From assembly GCF_026262505.1 (NCBI RefSeq), contig NC_067204.1, forward strand, positions 6,481,797 to 6,545,796: a stretch of DNA of 64,000 nucleotides. Direction: 5' to 3'. Positions 7,701-16,755 of the stretch are shown in pieces (within the stretch, counting starts at the first letter, position 1; every line of letters starts with the position of its first letter). Position numbers and translations under genes: made by a program. The notes under the pieces are model-generated. The model saw only the letters and a program-made list of their open reading frames with translations, had not been told where the DNA came from and searched no databases. Source of the DNA: Trichomonas vaginalis G3. Taxonomy: Eukaryota; Parabasalia; Trichomonadida; Trichomonadidae.

Positions 7701-9262
7701 TGCCAATCTGAGGAGCCCCAGCAGGTTTCATCGAACGAATCTTCAAAAGAGCATCTTCCGTGAAAAGTGCTATTGGTTTTGTAAACTTCTTTGCTTTCAA
7801 TTCATTGGACCGTCTCTGTCACCAGTATATTGTATTTGAACTGTACCAACAGTTGAAATACCACCCATAAAGTCTTCTGAGTCAGCAAATGGAATGCCAA
7901 GCCAAAAGTTTGAACGGTCTCCATTTGTATATTGAGTTTTTTGACCTCCTGTATGAGTCCATACTTTCACATATGGCATAATAGAACTTTGCATTTCAGG
8001 GTTAATGGTTGTTGTGAAGTTGTTGTTAAAGTTCATAGCATCTAATGTCAAGTTGTATGACCTCATATCCTCAACTGTAGAATATTCTTCTCTTGGATAA
8101 TATTTGCCATCTATGTTTATATGGTATTTAATACCAGGGTTGTAGAAGCAAGAATAGTCATTTATAGTTCGTCTGAACAGTACAAACATAGTATCTGCAT
8201 GTTTCATTGCAGTTGTTAAAGCAATATCTGTTCTTGCACCTGGGTCAGCACTTTGGTTTCCAACTTCACCTGCAAAGTCTTTGACAGATATTTGGTGTAT
8301 AGGGAACATAAGTGGAACTGCAATATATTTGGCAGCTAAAGCATTTGAAATATCTGGGTCCAACATATAGACTGCAAGTCTGCTTTCTATTCTCTTGCAT
8401 TCAAACTTTTCGCATGTGAACTTAACTGGGTCCCAAGCAGTTCCAGCAGCATTGAAATAATAGTTTACTTCAGTGTTGAGGTTTGAGAAACCAAAGTCTA
8501 AGTCAACTTTGTTTTTGCAAAAGTCGGCGAATGACATTTTATTTGCTCCCTTTACGTCTGTAAGAGTGAATGGGTCTTGTGTTGGTGCAATGACTAAGTT
8601 ATTTTTGCTTGGAGTAAGTTCGATAGAAATTTTTCCTGCCCAGTTTGGCAAGTATCTTAAAAACCTGAAGATGAGGAAAGATGACAAAGGAACTCTAAGT
8701 TTCAGTTTTACTTTGGTTACTGCTGCTGCAGTTTGTCCAGAAAGGTTAACATAAACTCCTGGAACGTTAGGGTCAAGTCTTCTTATTTTCTCAATAGTTG
8801 CATACTGGTCTGTTTGTTCTCTAGCTTGTGGTTGTACTGAGTTTCTCAAAGCGAACCATTCATAGTTTGCCCATGTTACTGTTTGAACTAAGTCAGAGTT
8901 AGAATATATCTTATATCCCATGAAAACTTCTGGAGCATATTGGTATCCGACATAGAAAATTCCATTGCAACCTTTCTTGTCAGACAACTTGGCAGAAGGT
9001 TTTATTTCAATGTCTTGTTCCACGTATAAGAAAGAGTTGTCAATAGAAATATATGAAACCTGTCGCAAGCAATATCTACTGTTGTTGAAGAACCTTCTCC
9101 AAACTCACCTACGTTTCCATAAGAAACAGCAGTTGTATATTCGTAAGTTCCAGGAACTATTTCTGACCTTCTAATGGCATTGTCGCATTCGTTATACCAT
9201 TCGGAAACATTTCCATTCATAGCATCCAAAACTGTTGGCGTTATATTCTGAGCGGCGTACAT
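7657..9262 (-). pseudogene. Probable double jelly-roll major capsid protein
   Basis: The longest strand-rich protein of the fossil, about 530 residues, within the size range for Polinton-type major capsid proteins. It starts MYAAQNITPTVLDAMNGNVS. The body is rich in aromatic residues, Asn and short strands (for example GIFYVGYQYAPEVFMGY, LSSFLIFRFLRYLPNWAGKI, NFTTTINPEMQSSIMPYVKV). The C terminus carries FTKPIALFTEDALLKIRSM. The start context on the minus strand, TCATATGAAATG, fits the trichomonad initiator close to the ATG. The call rests on size, composition and association with the packaging ATPase; a structure-based search would be decisive. It is nearly whole, with about two breaks. Confidence 0.6.
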
Positions 9263-9294
9263 TTCATATGAGTAAAAATATAGAATAGTTGGAT

Positions 9295-10266
9295 TTATAT
9301 GTCATAATAGAACCCACGTGGACCAAGCTTTACTTTCTTCCTGACTGAGTTTTTAACTCTTCTTTTTCCTTCATTGCCCTCTGCTTGAAGTTGTTGCATC
9401 TTTGCATTATGTTCATCTAGTATGTTGCAAATTTCCCATGTCCTTTTTGCCTTTGGCTCTGGTCGCCCATCTCAGGTAACCTATATCCTAGAAAGAGTTT
9501 GTCATAGTTTGTATTTGAGTCTTCGCGTATTGTTTGCATGACTCTTTCCTGAGTTTCCGGTTCAAGCTCTTCAAACAGTGCTGTCCATATGGAATAAGCT
9601 CGTTTCCAAATATATGTTTTTGTAGCCATTCTGGTTTTCTTTCCATGTTACCATAATATCTTTTGTGAATGGGAAAGCTTTTACCCAATCTTTCAGTCTT
9701 GCGTCGTTTATTTCTGTAGTTGGTTTTATTTTGTCAAGGAACATGTTTTTCAATACTAACATTTCATTTGGTACTGTCCATTTGAGTTTTCTTAAATATT
9801 CATCCCTTCTCGGTTCATTGTCTGCAAAGTAAGTTTTTATGACATTTTGCAAACTTTCGTTTGCAAGGTCATGTACAATAGGTTCTCTTCCTTCTCTCTC
9901 CCTAACTTTCTTTCTAAACTCTTCACCAAATATACCATCTCTATGGTTCTGTGTAGTTCTTTGAGATAAATGTTCTAGAACGTCAGGTGTTATATTTCCA
10001 TCAGCCATGTTCATTTCATACTGGTCCAAAATATCTGCATGTTTCATATCTTTCAATGGCATTAAAGCCGCGCTGAAAATACCAGCTATATCTGGTTCAC
10101 CATTCACTTCCATTGCGTCTACAACTTCTTGGAATTGTGGTTGTAAGTTTATGAACCACCTATCCGGATTAGCTTTATGACCCCATCTCATTGTAGTTCC
10201 ATCGTCTGCAGAAACAAAAGTAGGTTTGTTTCCATATTGGTTAGGTTCTGAATGAACTTTAAACAA
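9295..10266 (-). pseudogene. Hypothetical protein upstream of the capsid gene
   Basis: About 320 residues of coding-like sequence. The N-terminal 230 residues are a clean frame (VHSEPNQYGNKPTFVSADDG, with DILDQYEMNMADGNITPDVL and REGREPIVHDLANESLQNVI), mostly helical and charged. The C terminus is basic (GKRRVKNSVRKKVKLGPRGF), as in proteins that contact nucleic acid or a capsid interior. No known family was recognised. It lies directly upstream of the probable capsid gene on the same strand, which suggests a structural or assembly role by position only. It is broken, with about two breaks. Confidence 0.5.
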
Positions 10267-10276
10267 TGTTTCATTT

Positions 10277-10963
10277 CTATATGTTTTTGAAATTTAACCT
10301 TTTATTTTCACCGAGTTCATCCGAAGATTGAACGTTATAATGCTCGTAAGTAAAAAGGGTTGTTGTATTTGCGTACATTTCTTTCAGTTCTTCCATTCTA
10401 TGCTGAATATTTTCATCTGATGTTGGAGTCTTTTGTATGTCGGCAAACATTTTTCGATATTCTTCTACTATGTCAGCCGAATTTTTCTTAGACTCTTGGA
10501 AAGATTCCATATTCTCCGCATACTCTTGTTGAGGGTCAAGATTTTTCGGCTGTTCCAAATCTTCATCTAGTTCTGTGAAGTTAGTTTCCAAAGGAGGGAC
10601 TTGTTCGTTTCCTTCAGGCTCTTCTAGCTGTTGTTGCTGAACTATTTCTTCCATGTCTGGTTGTATCTGAACTTCTTCCTGTGGAGTTTCTTGTACCTCA
10701 TCTGCTGGCATTTCATATATTCCGAGACCGTTTTTAACAAGTTCCCTATCTAAGTCATCCGGACTCATAAACCTTTCTTCTTTCGTTCCGTCTCTATTTT
10801 TTACGCGTTTCATGAAGAGAGTTGAATTATCATTTAGCTCTGACACCAAATATCTCGGAGTAAATTCAGTCATGTCATTTGGATGATATGCTATTAAATC
10901 ATATCCCTTAGCGAGCTTGTATTTTCCAGGTTTGAAATTATATCCCATTTGGTGCTGAGCCAT
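10277..10963 (-). CDS. Acidic hypothetical protein of the fossil
   Basis: The frame extends to an ATG at 11,056, but the ATG at 10,963 (MAQHQMGYNFKPGKYKLAKG) is preferred. It starts 20 bp after the stop of the upstream gene, whereas the longer start would overlap that gene by 74 bp. The N-terminal third looks folded (YDLIAYHPNDMTEFTPRYLV). The centre is a long Glu/Gln/Pro-rich acidic linker (QETPQEEVQIQPDMEEIVQQ), and the end is helical and charged. Acidic, Gln-rich and probably partly disordered; no family was recognised. It is whole in this reading. Confidence 0.6.
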   Translation of the reverse strand: MAQHQMGYNFKPGKYKLAKGYDLIAYHPNDMTEFTPRYLVSELNDNSTLFMKRVKNRDGTKEERFMSPDDLDRELVKNGLGIYEMPADEVQETPQEEVQIQPDMEEIVQQQQLEEPEGNEQVPPLETNFTELDEDLEQPKNLDPQQEYAENMESFQESKKNSADIVEEYRKMFADIQKTPTSDENIQHRMEELKEMYANTTTLFTYEHYNVQSSDELGENKRLNFKNI

Positions 10964-10982
10964 AAAGCTAAATAGGTTCGGG

Positions 10983-12566
10983 TCAGTATTTCCTTTTGAA
11001 CTTTCTAATAGCTTCTTTATATCTGTCACTAAAGTCAATACTATCTGGGTAACCATAGTCTTCTTTAAGCATTTTTAAGAATTCTTGGTTTCCTTGTTCT
11101 CTACTTCTTTTATGTCCTTGCTCTGTTTGTGGTTGTTGTTGTGCAGGGTTTTGAACTGTTGGTTGCTGTGCTGGTTGTTGTGCAGGGTTTTGAACTGTTG
11201 GTTGCTGTGCTGGTTGTTGTGTTGGTTGTTGTGCTGGTTGTTGTTGTTGTTGTGTTGGTTTTGGTGCATGCCTGTGTCTGTGTCCATGTGACGATGTAAA
11301 TGTTTTAGGTAGTCCTGGTGCAGGTGCTTCTCTTGGAGGGTTTGGTGGTATATAAGTTCCACTAGCTAGTATATAAGTTCCACCAGCTGGTATATAAGTT
11401 CCACCAGCTGGCACATATGTTCCATCTGCAGCATAATGTCCTACCTGACTTTTCGTTCTTAAGAAAGCATTTACTAGGTCTTTTTTGGTCTGTTGTAACT
11501 CTTTTTCTTGACTTTCCACAACGGTTGCTCTAACGGCGTCATAGGCACTTTGAACTGCCTGTCTCGTTGCTGCATCTGTTATTTTCGTCATATTTTGTGC
11601 TACTTCTCTTAACTCGTTGTCGAAACCTTCAGACTTCAGTTTCTTTCCAGATGAGAAGTCGTTCACTTGTTTCACCTTACTATGAAGAGCTTCGAAGGCA
11701 TTCTTAAAGTCAGCATTCGTTAAAGCTTCATTTGAACTGTCTTCATCCGCTTGTATTTTTGTCCTTATTGACCCTATGAGTTGGGCTGCTTTAGCGTTGG
11801 CTTGGGCATCTAACCAGTCATTGTTAGCTTTTATATATTCTGCGCTTTTCATTGCCTTTTGCATAGCCGCGTCGTTATTTTTACTTTCTTGTGCTAAGTT
11901 TTCATACTGTACGGTTTGGTTTTGCAACTGTAAAAGTTTTTCTGCCTTTACATTTGCTTCAACTTCTTTTTTATACTCATCGCTATCCATATATGTCTTC
12001 AGGGCTTTTTGTTTTATCTCTTCATCTTTCAGTACTTTATATCGAGTAGTATGGTTTTTCAAATTTATGACATCTTGTTCCATTTTTGCTACTTCTGCTG
12101 CTTTTTCTGACACTTTTTTCGCATATTCCTCTGTACTTAGTTCTTTCAATTGTTCTTCTTTCTTCTTTTTCTCTACGTTTAACTCATTGAGTTTCTTTGT
12201 GTGTCTGTCATATTCTAGTTTCTTTTCGTTTTCACTTATTTGCTTCTGTATATCTATGTTTGACTTTTTGACATCTGTTATTTGATTTTTGAGTGAACTC
12301 AAATTCATTTGACTTTGAGGGTTATATGCTGTTCCGTCTGCAGCTCCACCATAGCCTGCCATTTTCGCTAAAAGTGCCGCTCTTAAACCTCCACTCTGTG
12401 CACCAACAACTCGGTTTAAAAGCATAGGATTGCTTGACATTTGTTGCAACATAGTGGGGTCATTCATTATTTGTTGTTGCAACTGTTGTTGTGGTGTTAG
12501 TCTTACTATTGGATGTTTCAATGCTCTCTTCCTCTTACGTATATTCTTACGTAGCTTACGTGGCAT
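10983..12566 (-). CDS. Long basic coiled-coil protein with P/Q-rich tail
   Basis: A whole 527-residue frame. The N terminus is strongly basic (RKLRKNIRKRKRALKHP), suggesting a nuclear signal or nucleic-acid contact. Then comes a Gln/Met-rich patch, a long coiled coil at roughly residues 90-390 (Lys/Glu/Gln-rich), and four tandem copies of a GTY(V/I)PAGG-type repeat at about 395-420. After these come a His-rich patch (HGHRHRH) and repeats of PAQQPTQQ / PTVQNPAQQ. The DNA repeats are visible at 11,140-11,240 and 11,350-11,415. Its start lies in the sequence CTTCACTTAAAATG, a good match to the trichomonad initiator TCACTT. The closest role by analogy is an internal core or scaffold protein, which is inference. 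The intergenic region behind it carries the Myb-like sites. Confidence 0.65.
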   Translation of the reverse strand: MPRKLRKNIRKRKRALKHPIVRLTPQQQLQQQIMNDPTMLQQMSSNPMLLNRVVGAQSGGLRAALLAKMAGYGGAADGTAYNPQSQMNLSSLKNQITDVKKSNIDIQKQISENEKKLEYDRHTKKLNELNVEKKKKEEQLKELSTEEYAKKVSEKAAEVAKMEQDVINLKNHTTRYKVLKDEEIKQKALKTYMDSDEYKKEVEANVKAEKLLQLQNQTVQYENLAQESKNNDAAMQKAMKSAEYIKANNDWLDAQANAKAAQLIGSIRTKIQADEDSSNEALTNADFKNAFEALHSKVKQVNDFSSGKKLKSEGFDNELREVAQNMTKITDAATRQAVQSAYDAVRATVVESQEKELQQTKKDLVNAFLRTKSQVGHYAADGTYVPAGGTYIPAGGTYILASGTYIPPNPPREAPAPGLPKTFTSSHGHRHRHAPKPTQQQQQPAQQPTQQPAQQPTVQNPAQQPAQQPTVQNPAQQQPQTEQGHKRSREQGNQEFLKMLKEDYGYPDSIDFSDRYKEAIRKFKRKY

Positions 12567-12667
12567 TTTAAGTGAAGTTAAAAAGCGGTTTTTGACAGAT
12601 GTTTATATGACACTTCTTGTTCAGCACAAAAAACTACTCGGTCAAAGTGTTGTCAGTTTTGTAAAAT

Positions 12668-12987
12668 AACCGTCCTATCTCATTCTATAAGGGAAAAAGG
12701 CTTCTCAAAGTATACTTCCTTGGAACGCCTGTAACTTTTCCTGTAGCGACGATAGACCCTTACTTGTCCAGACAAAGTTACACTATTTTGAGTGCTCTAC
12801 AAAAAAGTCAACGGCGACGACTCTCAAAAACCGTTGTGTAAAAAGTTTTACCGTTGGACAAAAAAGTATATATAGAAAACAAAAAACGTTTATAGTTCAT
12901 TCAATATTTGAGATGGAACGGTTTTCCAACGGTAACTATTAAATAAAATAAAATTATAGAAGGGGTTACCGTTGACGAAAACGGTTT
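12668..12987. promoter_or_regulatory. Cluster of Myb-type motifs between divergent genes
   Basis: At least seven matches to YAACKG/CCGTT-type Myb sites occur in 320 bp. They are AACCGTCC at 12,667; TCAACGGCG at 12,808; AACCGTTGT at 12,829; TACCGTTGG at 12,849; AACGGTT at 12,917; CCAACGGTAAC at 12,926; and TTACCGTTGAC at 12,966, followed by AACGGTTT. The region separates the divergent genes at 12,566 (minus) and 13,003 (plus). Trichomonads have many Myb regulators, so a shared control region is plausible but unproven. Confidence 0.45.
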
Positions 12988-13002
12988 ATTTTAAACTTTT
13001 CT

Positions 13003-14022
13003 ATGAGTAGTCCGAAAAAAACAGTTCATTTTTGTCTAATGGCATTCGCTAGCGTGTTCGCTCCAAATTCACCTGAAGAAATTGCTTGCAAACTTTCAGC
13101 ACCCACAGGTTTAGAGCCTCAATATCAAACTGCAGCATCTACACATTCTCCAAGCAGAACAGACAATTCACTCAATCCAAAGCCACTTTCACTACCAAAA
13201 ACAATACCAAACGAGCTCCGTATTACAAAGAACCACAGCAACGCTGAACTACGCAAAATACTACTCAGATTGTCTGAAGAATACTTCAATTCAAAGCCAG
13301 AAGAAAGAGTTCCTGCAACTTTTAACAAAGAATATTGTGAACAACTCAACAAAGTTCTTGCAGACTTTACCAAACTACAAAAAGAAACACCTGACCCATT
13401 CGAATTAGGTGACACAATTGTCAACTATTTTCCAACAATAACAAAGATAATGGTTGACAGAACTATATGTCAGCTTATTGAAAGTCTTCCACCCAAAGCT
13501 GCAAAAAAAGTCGAACAGTTTTGGGTCGAATTCAAATTAAAGAGTTATGGATATCAGGATGACGAAGAAGAACGTGAGTACGGACAAGAAACAGCAAAAT
13601 GGCAATGTCTTAGCTCACTCAACCCCAAGTTCAAACCATTATTTTACTCAGACAACAACACAATTCAAGTACGCAAAATTGCTATTCATTTCGTTAACCA
13701 AGCAGAAGACATTGAAGAAGGAGACTCTATCTCAGTTTATGTTTGCTACTGCAAATTTTTCAAGGACGAATTTGGAGGACCAATTCTCATGCATGTCTTC
13801 AAGCCACGTCAGCAACTCTACGTTGAAACTGAAATAACACTCATGCATGGAATGTATCTCAAGTTTGAAAGCCAATTGGAAAACACATACAACATTTGGC
13901 TTTCATACATTCAGTTCGATACACCAGATGACTTTGATGTTGAAGAAGAAGACTCTACTCAAGAAGATGAACCACAAGACTCAATCCAAGAAGAGTCCTC
14001 CGAATTCACACCAGAAGACTAA
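13003..14022 (+). CDS. Hypothetical 339-aa protein with acidic tail
   Basis: A whole frame from an ATG at 13,003. Residues 1-75 are Ser/Pro-rich and probably flexible (ASTHSPSRTDNSLNPKPLSL). Residues about 75-180 are helical (NHSNAELRKILLRLSEEYFN, DPFELGDTIVNYFPTITKIM). Residues about 205-310 look like a beta fold (NNTIQVRKIAIHFVNQAEDI, DSISVYVCYCKFF, QLYVETEITL). The end is a tail of Asp/Glu (FDVEEEDSTQEDEPQ). The beta region plus acidic tail superficially recalls histone chaperones, but no family could be assigned. It is the last gene before the sequence changes character, so it could be part of the fossil or its host-side neighbour. It is divergent from the coiled-coil gene across the Myb-motif cluster. 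Confidence 0.65.
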   Translation: MSSPKKTVHFCLMAFASVFAPNSPEEIACKLSAPTGLEPQYQTAASTHSPSRTDNSLNPKPLSLPKTIPNELRITKNHSNAELRKILLRLSEEYFNSKPEERVPATFNKEYCEQLNKVLADFTKLQKETPDPFELGDTIVNYFPTITKIMVDRTICQLIESLPPKAAKKVEQFWVEFKLKSYGYQDDEEEREYGQETAKWQCLSSLNPKFKPLFYSDNNTIQVRKIAIHFVNQAEDIEEGDSISVYVCYCKFFKDEFGGPILMHVFKPRQQLYVETEITLMHGMYLKFESQLENTYNIWLSYIQFDTPDDFDVEEEDSTQEDEPQDSIQEESSEFTPED

Positions 14023-14064
14023 CAATTTTCCGAATAAAAACCTCATTTTTTACTAAACATCTTC

Positions 14065-14097
14065 GGGGCTAGAAGGGGCGCAGCCCCTGGAAGCCCC
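14065..14097. repeat. GC-rich hairpin
   Basis: GGGGCT pairs with AGCCCC and, inside it, AGGGGC pairs with GCCCCT, with a small internal loop. It is strikingly GC-rich for this DNA and sits 43 bp after the stop of the gene at 13,003, just before the T tract. It could be a 3' end element or the edge of a repeat. Confidence 0.6.
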
Positions 14098-14101
14098 ACT
14101 A

Positions 14102-14243
<142 letters not shown>

Positions 14244-14978
14244 GATATGATGTCAAAAGTTAAAACATAACTTAGGATCTTGAGAAAAATGAAAACAAAA
14301 ATTACATAAAAAAGAAAAATTTTATCTAATTTGTTTTTTTGGACGCGAATAAGTAATTTTATTGAATTTCAATACGACACATAGATTTTATTATTAGTAA
14401 TAAATATAATGGTTTACTATTAACAAGGAACCTAAACTAATGAAAATTTTGATTTCAAATATTGTATATGATTATCATAGATTACCAAAATATATTGCTA
14501 TTTATGAGGATATAATATTGATTATTAGTAAATCGTATAAATTTAATAAATATACATGAATATTGAATGAATTTCTTGATTCATAGGGGTAAAACGCGCT
14601 TTTATATGATTTAGACAGAGAATTTATGAGATGTAAATAACACAATAAAGGTTTATATTGAATATTTTCTAAAAATAAATCGAAATTATAAAAAAACAAT
14701 ACATTTATTCATTGAAACTACTTGGACAAATATGAAACAAGCATTCAGCAATACTTTTGAGACTTCAACGCATCTGATAATTTTTATATAACTTCACCTC
14801 TTATGCTTAGAGTGGAGGTATTGAGATCGTATAAGTATAGATGAGCTCACATTCAGATATGATGTGTGAACTTCTGTTTTCACTGCAATTTTGAATCAGA
14901 ATAAACTCAAAACAAGAATAAAATGATATACTCACTCTCTAAAATGTGTTCGAGATTTAAAGTTGTATGAATAAAACG

Positions 14979-15027
14979 ATTCATCTTTCGAAGCCTCCCA
15001 TTTAATGAGAGACTTCGAAAGATGAAT
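14979..15027. repeat. 19-bp stem hairpin
   Basis: ATTCATCTTTCGAAGCCTC at 14,979-14,997 is the reverse complement, with one difference, of 15,009-15,027; the loop is 11 bases. It may be a short palindromic repeat or a terminator-like structure. Confidence 0.6.
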
Positions 15028-15459
15028 GTATTCATGTAGATGAAATACTATATATGACCATGTGTGATACTAAAGATATCAAAATGTTCATTTTTAAGTG
15101 CAATAGAAGGGTTATCTCTCGTAAAATCTCAATTTAAGGAAGATTTAGAAAGAACTCCTTTCCTAAGTAGATAGTGTGTGGTTTCTGTCTTTTGGTTGAT
15201 CAGGAACTATGAAATTAAGTCGGACAGAAAGAAGTTCTTTCCAAAACAGACTCCAAATGAGTTGTTCGAAAAGACTTCCTTCTGTATATGGATAATTGTA
15301 GTTACCGCACTGAAGTATGTGATTGTGATGATGGAGTTCTCGATAAATCTAAATCGGATTAAGATTAATTGAAAACTCAAGTAATTCTTTGAAATCTTGT
15401 GTTGTCTGGCACTATAATAACCAAAGAATGAGAATATTTGTTGAATGATGAGTACGTGT

Positions 15460-15477
15460 GCTCGGCATTCGCCGAGC
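15460..15477. repeat. Small GC-rich palindrome
   Basis: GCTCGGC and GCCGAGC around a four-base centre ATTC. It stands out against the AT-rich surroundings. Confidence 0.45.
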
Positions 15478-15632
15478 GAATTGAGTTTAACGTACTATGA
15501 AAAGTGACAAATTTGGGCTTTTTTTCCTAGGGTTATGATCTCTTCCTTTCTGCTCAATACGACAGAAATGAAAGAATGAATTTGTACTCCCTAATTGATT
15601 ACTACAATCTGTATCTATCTTTAACATAGAAT

Positions 15633-15732
15633 NNNNNNNNNNNNNNNNNNNNNNNNNNNNNNNNNNNNNNNNNNNNNNNNNNNNNNNNNNNNNNNNNNNN
15701 NNNNNNNNNNNNNNNNNNNNNNNNNNNNNNNN
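15633..15732. other. Assembly gap of 100 N
   Basis: Exactly 100 N, the conventional placeholder for a gap of unknown size. The order of the two sides is therefore a scaffolding statement, not read sequence. Confidence 0.98.
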
Positions 15733-15822
15733 TTTTGTGCCGATTGTTTAAACATAATCCGTTACATCACAAAATTAAAAAAATAAAAAAAATAAAAGAT
15801 AAACTTTATATTTAATTTCGGG

Positions 15823-15900
15823 AAATTCATGAGGTTGGACGGGAGAAGAAAGAGGTGAGAAACAGGTGAATGTCACCTCTTCACCTAAATTATATTTTTT
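15823..15900 (-). repeat. Diverged hairpin repeat, copy 5
   Basis: It reads AATTCATGAGG, then AAAGAGGTGA, then TCACCTCTTCACCTAAAT and an A/T end, matching the order of blocks in the copies at 1302-2736 but with changes. The flank TTTAATTTCGGG also matches the flank of copy 2 in reverse complement. Confidence 0.7.
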
Positions 15901-16087
15901 GCGTGAATTCATAAATAAATGGTTCATTTTTATCACCAAGATATTGTTGTACAAACCGACCCCAACTTTTAACTTCTTTTCCTGCAGCTTCAAATGCTAT
16001 CTTAGCAAGTTCATATTCTCTAAATTCTCTCTTTAAATCGTTTTTCCCATTGCGTCTAAAAGTCGTACGGGAGATCTGTATACACAA
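15890..16087 (-). pseudogene. Unrecognised coding-like scrap
   Basis: A 65-residue open stretch, charged and probably helical (AKIAFEAAGKEVKSWGRFVQ), ending shortly before hairpin copy 5. Its placement next to the repeat is like that of the ATPase next to copy 4. No family was recognised, and it is part of the degraded second fossil. Confidence 0.3.
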
Positions 16088-16211
16088 ATATATCTCACGT
16101 TATGTTCTATTGTTTTTCACACATTTTTTCCAACTCTTCTTCGATACAAAAGTGGCATCTCCACTGATCTTCCGAGTTCTCTATTCATCTAACTTTCTCA
16201 TGAACTCTTGT

Positions 16212-16442
16212 CTATGGATGTTCATTTAATTTTTCCAACTGCGATATACAATATTTTGGAGAAGCCCACATGACCCGCAAATATAGTTTACAAATTTGGT
16301 CTACATACATTCCTCTAACCTTGTTGAAACTTTCATCCGGAATTCCTGCGATTGAATTGCTATAAAAAGCAAACCGCTGTTTTCGTTGGTATATTTCTTT
16401 CACAAATGCCTTACAAATACTCTTCCCAGACTTATTTTCCAA
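16212..16442 (-). pseudogene. Unrecognised coding-like scrap
   Basis: A 76-residue stretch from an in-frame methionine (KSGKSICKAFVKEIYQRKQR, later MYVDQICKLYLRVMWASPKY). The helical, Cys- and Tyr-containing composition looks protein-coding rather than random. It is in the same orientation as the scrap at 15,890 and may belong to the same former gene block. No family was recognised. Confidence 0.3.
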
Positions 16443-16664
16443 ACAACCTTCTAAGATCTTTCTTAATTACACATCTTTTTTGCATTCATTAAACCATCCC
16501 TTGCTCTCTACGTAAGATTCATACCGTTATAAGTGCACTTTTGTGCATCTTTACACCACTTAGATTTGTTCGTGACATGTTTTTTGCTTCGACTACATTT
16601 CTGTATCTTACATACAAAATTTAAAAAATAAAAAAAATTAAAACTAACTTATTTTTGGTTCTTT

Positions 16665-16755
16665 TGTGAAAATTCATGAAATTCAAGAGTGAAAAAAGAG
16701 TTGAGAACAAAACAGTGACATCTCACCTCTGTCACCTAAAATTATCATTTTTTGT
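16665..16755 (-). repeat. Diverged hairpin repeat, copy 6
   Basis: The block order is AAAATTCATGAA, GTGAAAAAAGAGTTGAGA, ACATCTCACCTCTGTCACCT, then an A/T end. It is the most diverged copy, about 850 bp from copy 5 and in the same orientation. Confidence 0.6.

Larger units (their letters stand above)
1..14050. mobile_element. Polinton-like / Maverick-type virus-like fossil
   Basis: This stretch carries a packaging ATPase, an SF3 helicase, a probable jelly-roll major capsid protein and a set of small proteins, tightly packed and on both strands. That combination is known from Polintons/Mavericks and Polinton-like viruses, both common in trichomonads. The left end is outside the window. The right end is placed near 14,050 only because the gene-dense sequence stops there; no terminal inverted repeat was matched. 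No integrase, adenovirus-type protease or family B polymerase was seen, so assignment to Polinton-like virus rather than classical Maverick is inference. Several genes look whole and others are broken, roughly ten breaks in all. The recognisable proteins and the identical internal repeats suggest a fairly young copy. Confidence 0.75.

Noticed and set aside
11085-11291. Leu/Cys/Trp-rich plus-strand frame and a Gln/His/Asn-rich second minus-strand frame
   Set aside because: Both come from the P/Q repeat DNA read in the wrong frame.
11776-12285. 169-codon plus-strand frame rich in Ser, Phe and Cys
   Set aside because: Antisense shadow of the coiled-coil gene at 10,983-12,566.
13125-13424. 99-codon minus-strand frame
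   Set aside because: Antisense to the intact gene at 13,003-14,022.
15178-15372. 64-codon plus-strand frame in the AT-rich stretch
   Set aside because: Chance length for its surroundings, no recognised motif and no neighbouring support; mentioned only within the region entry.
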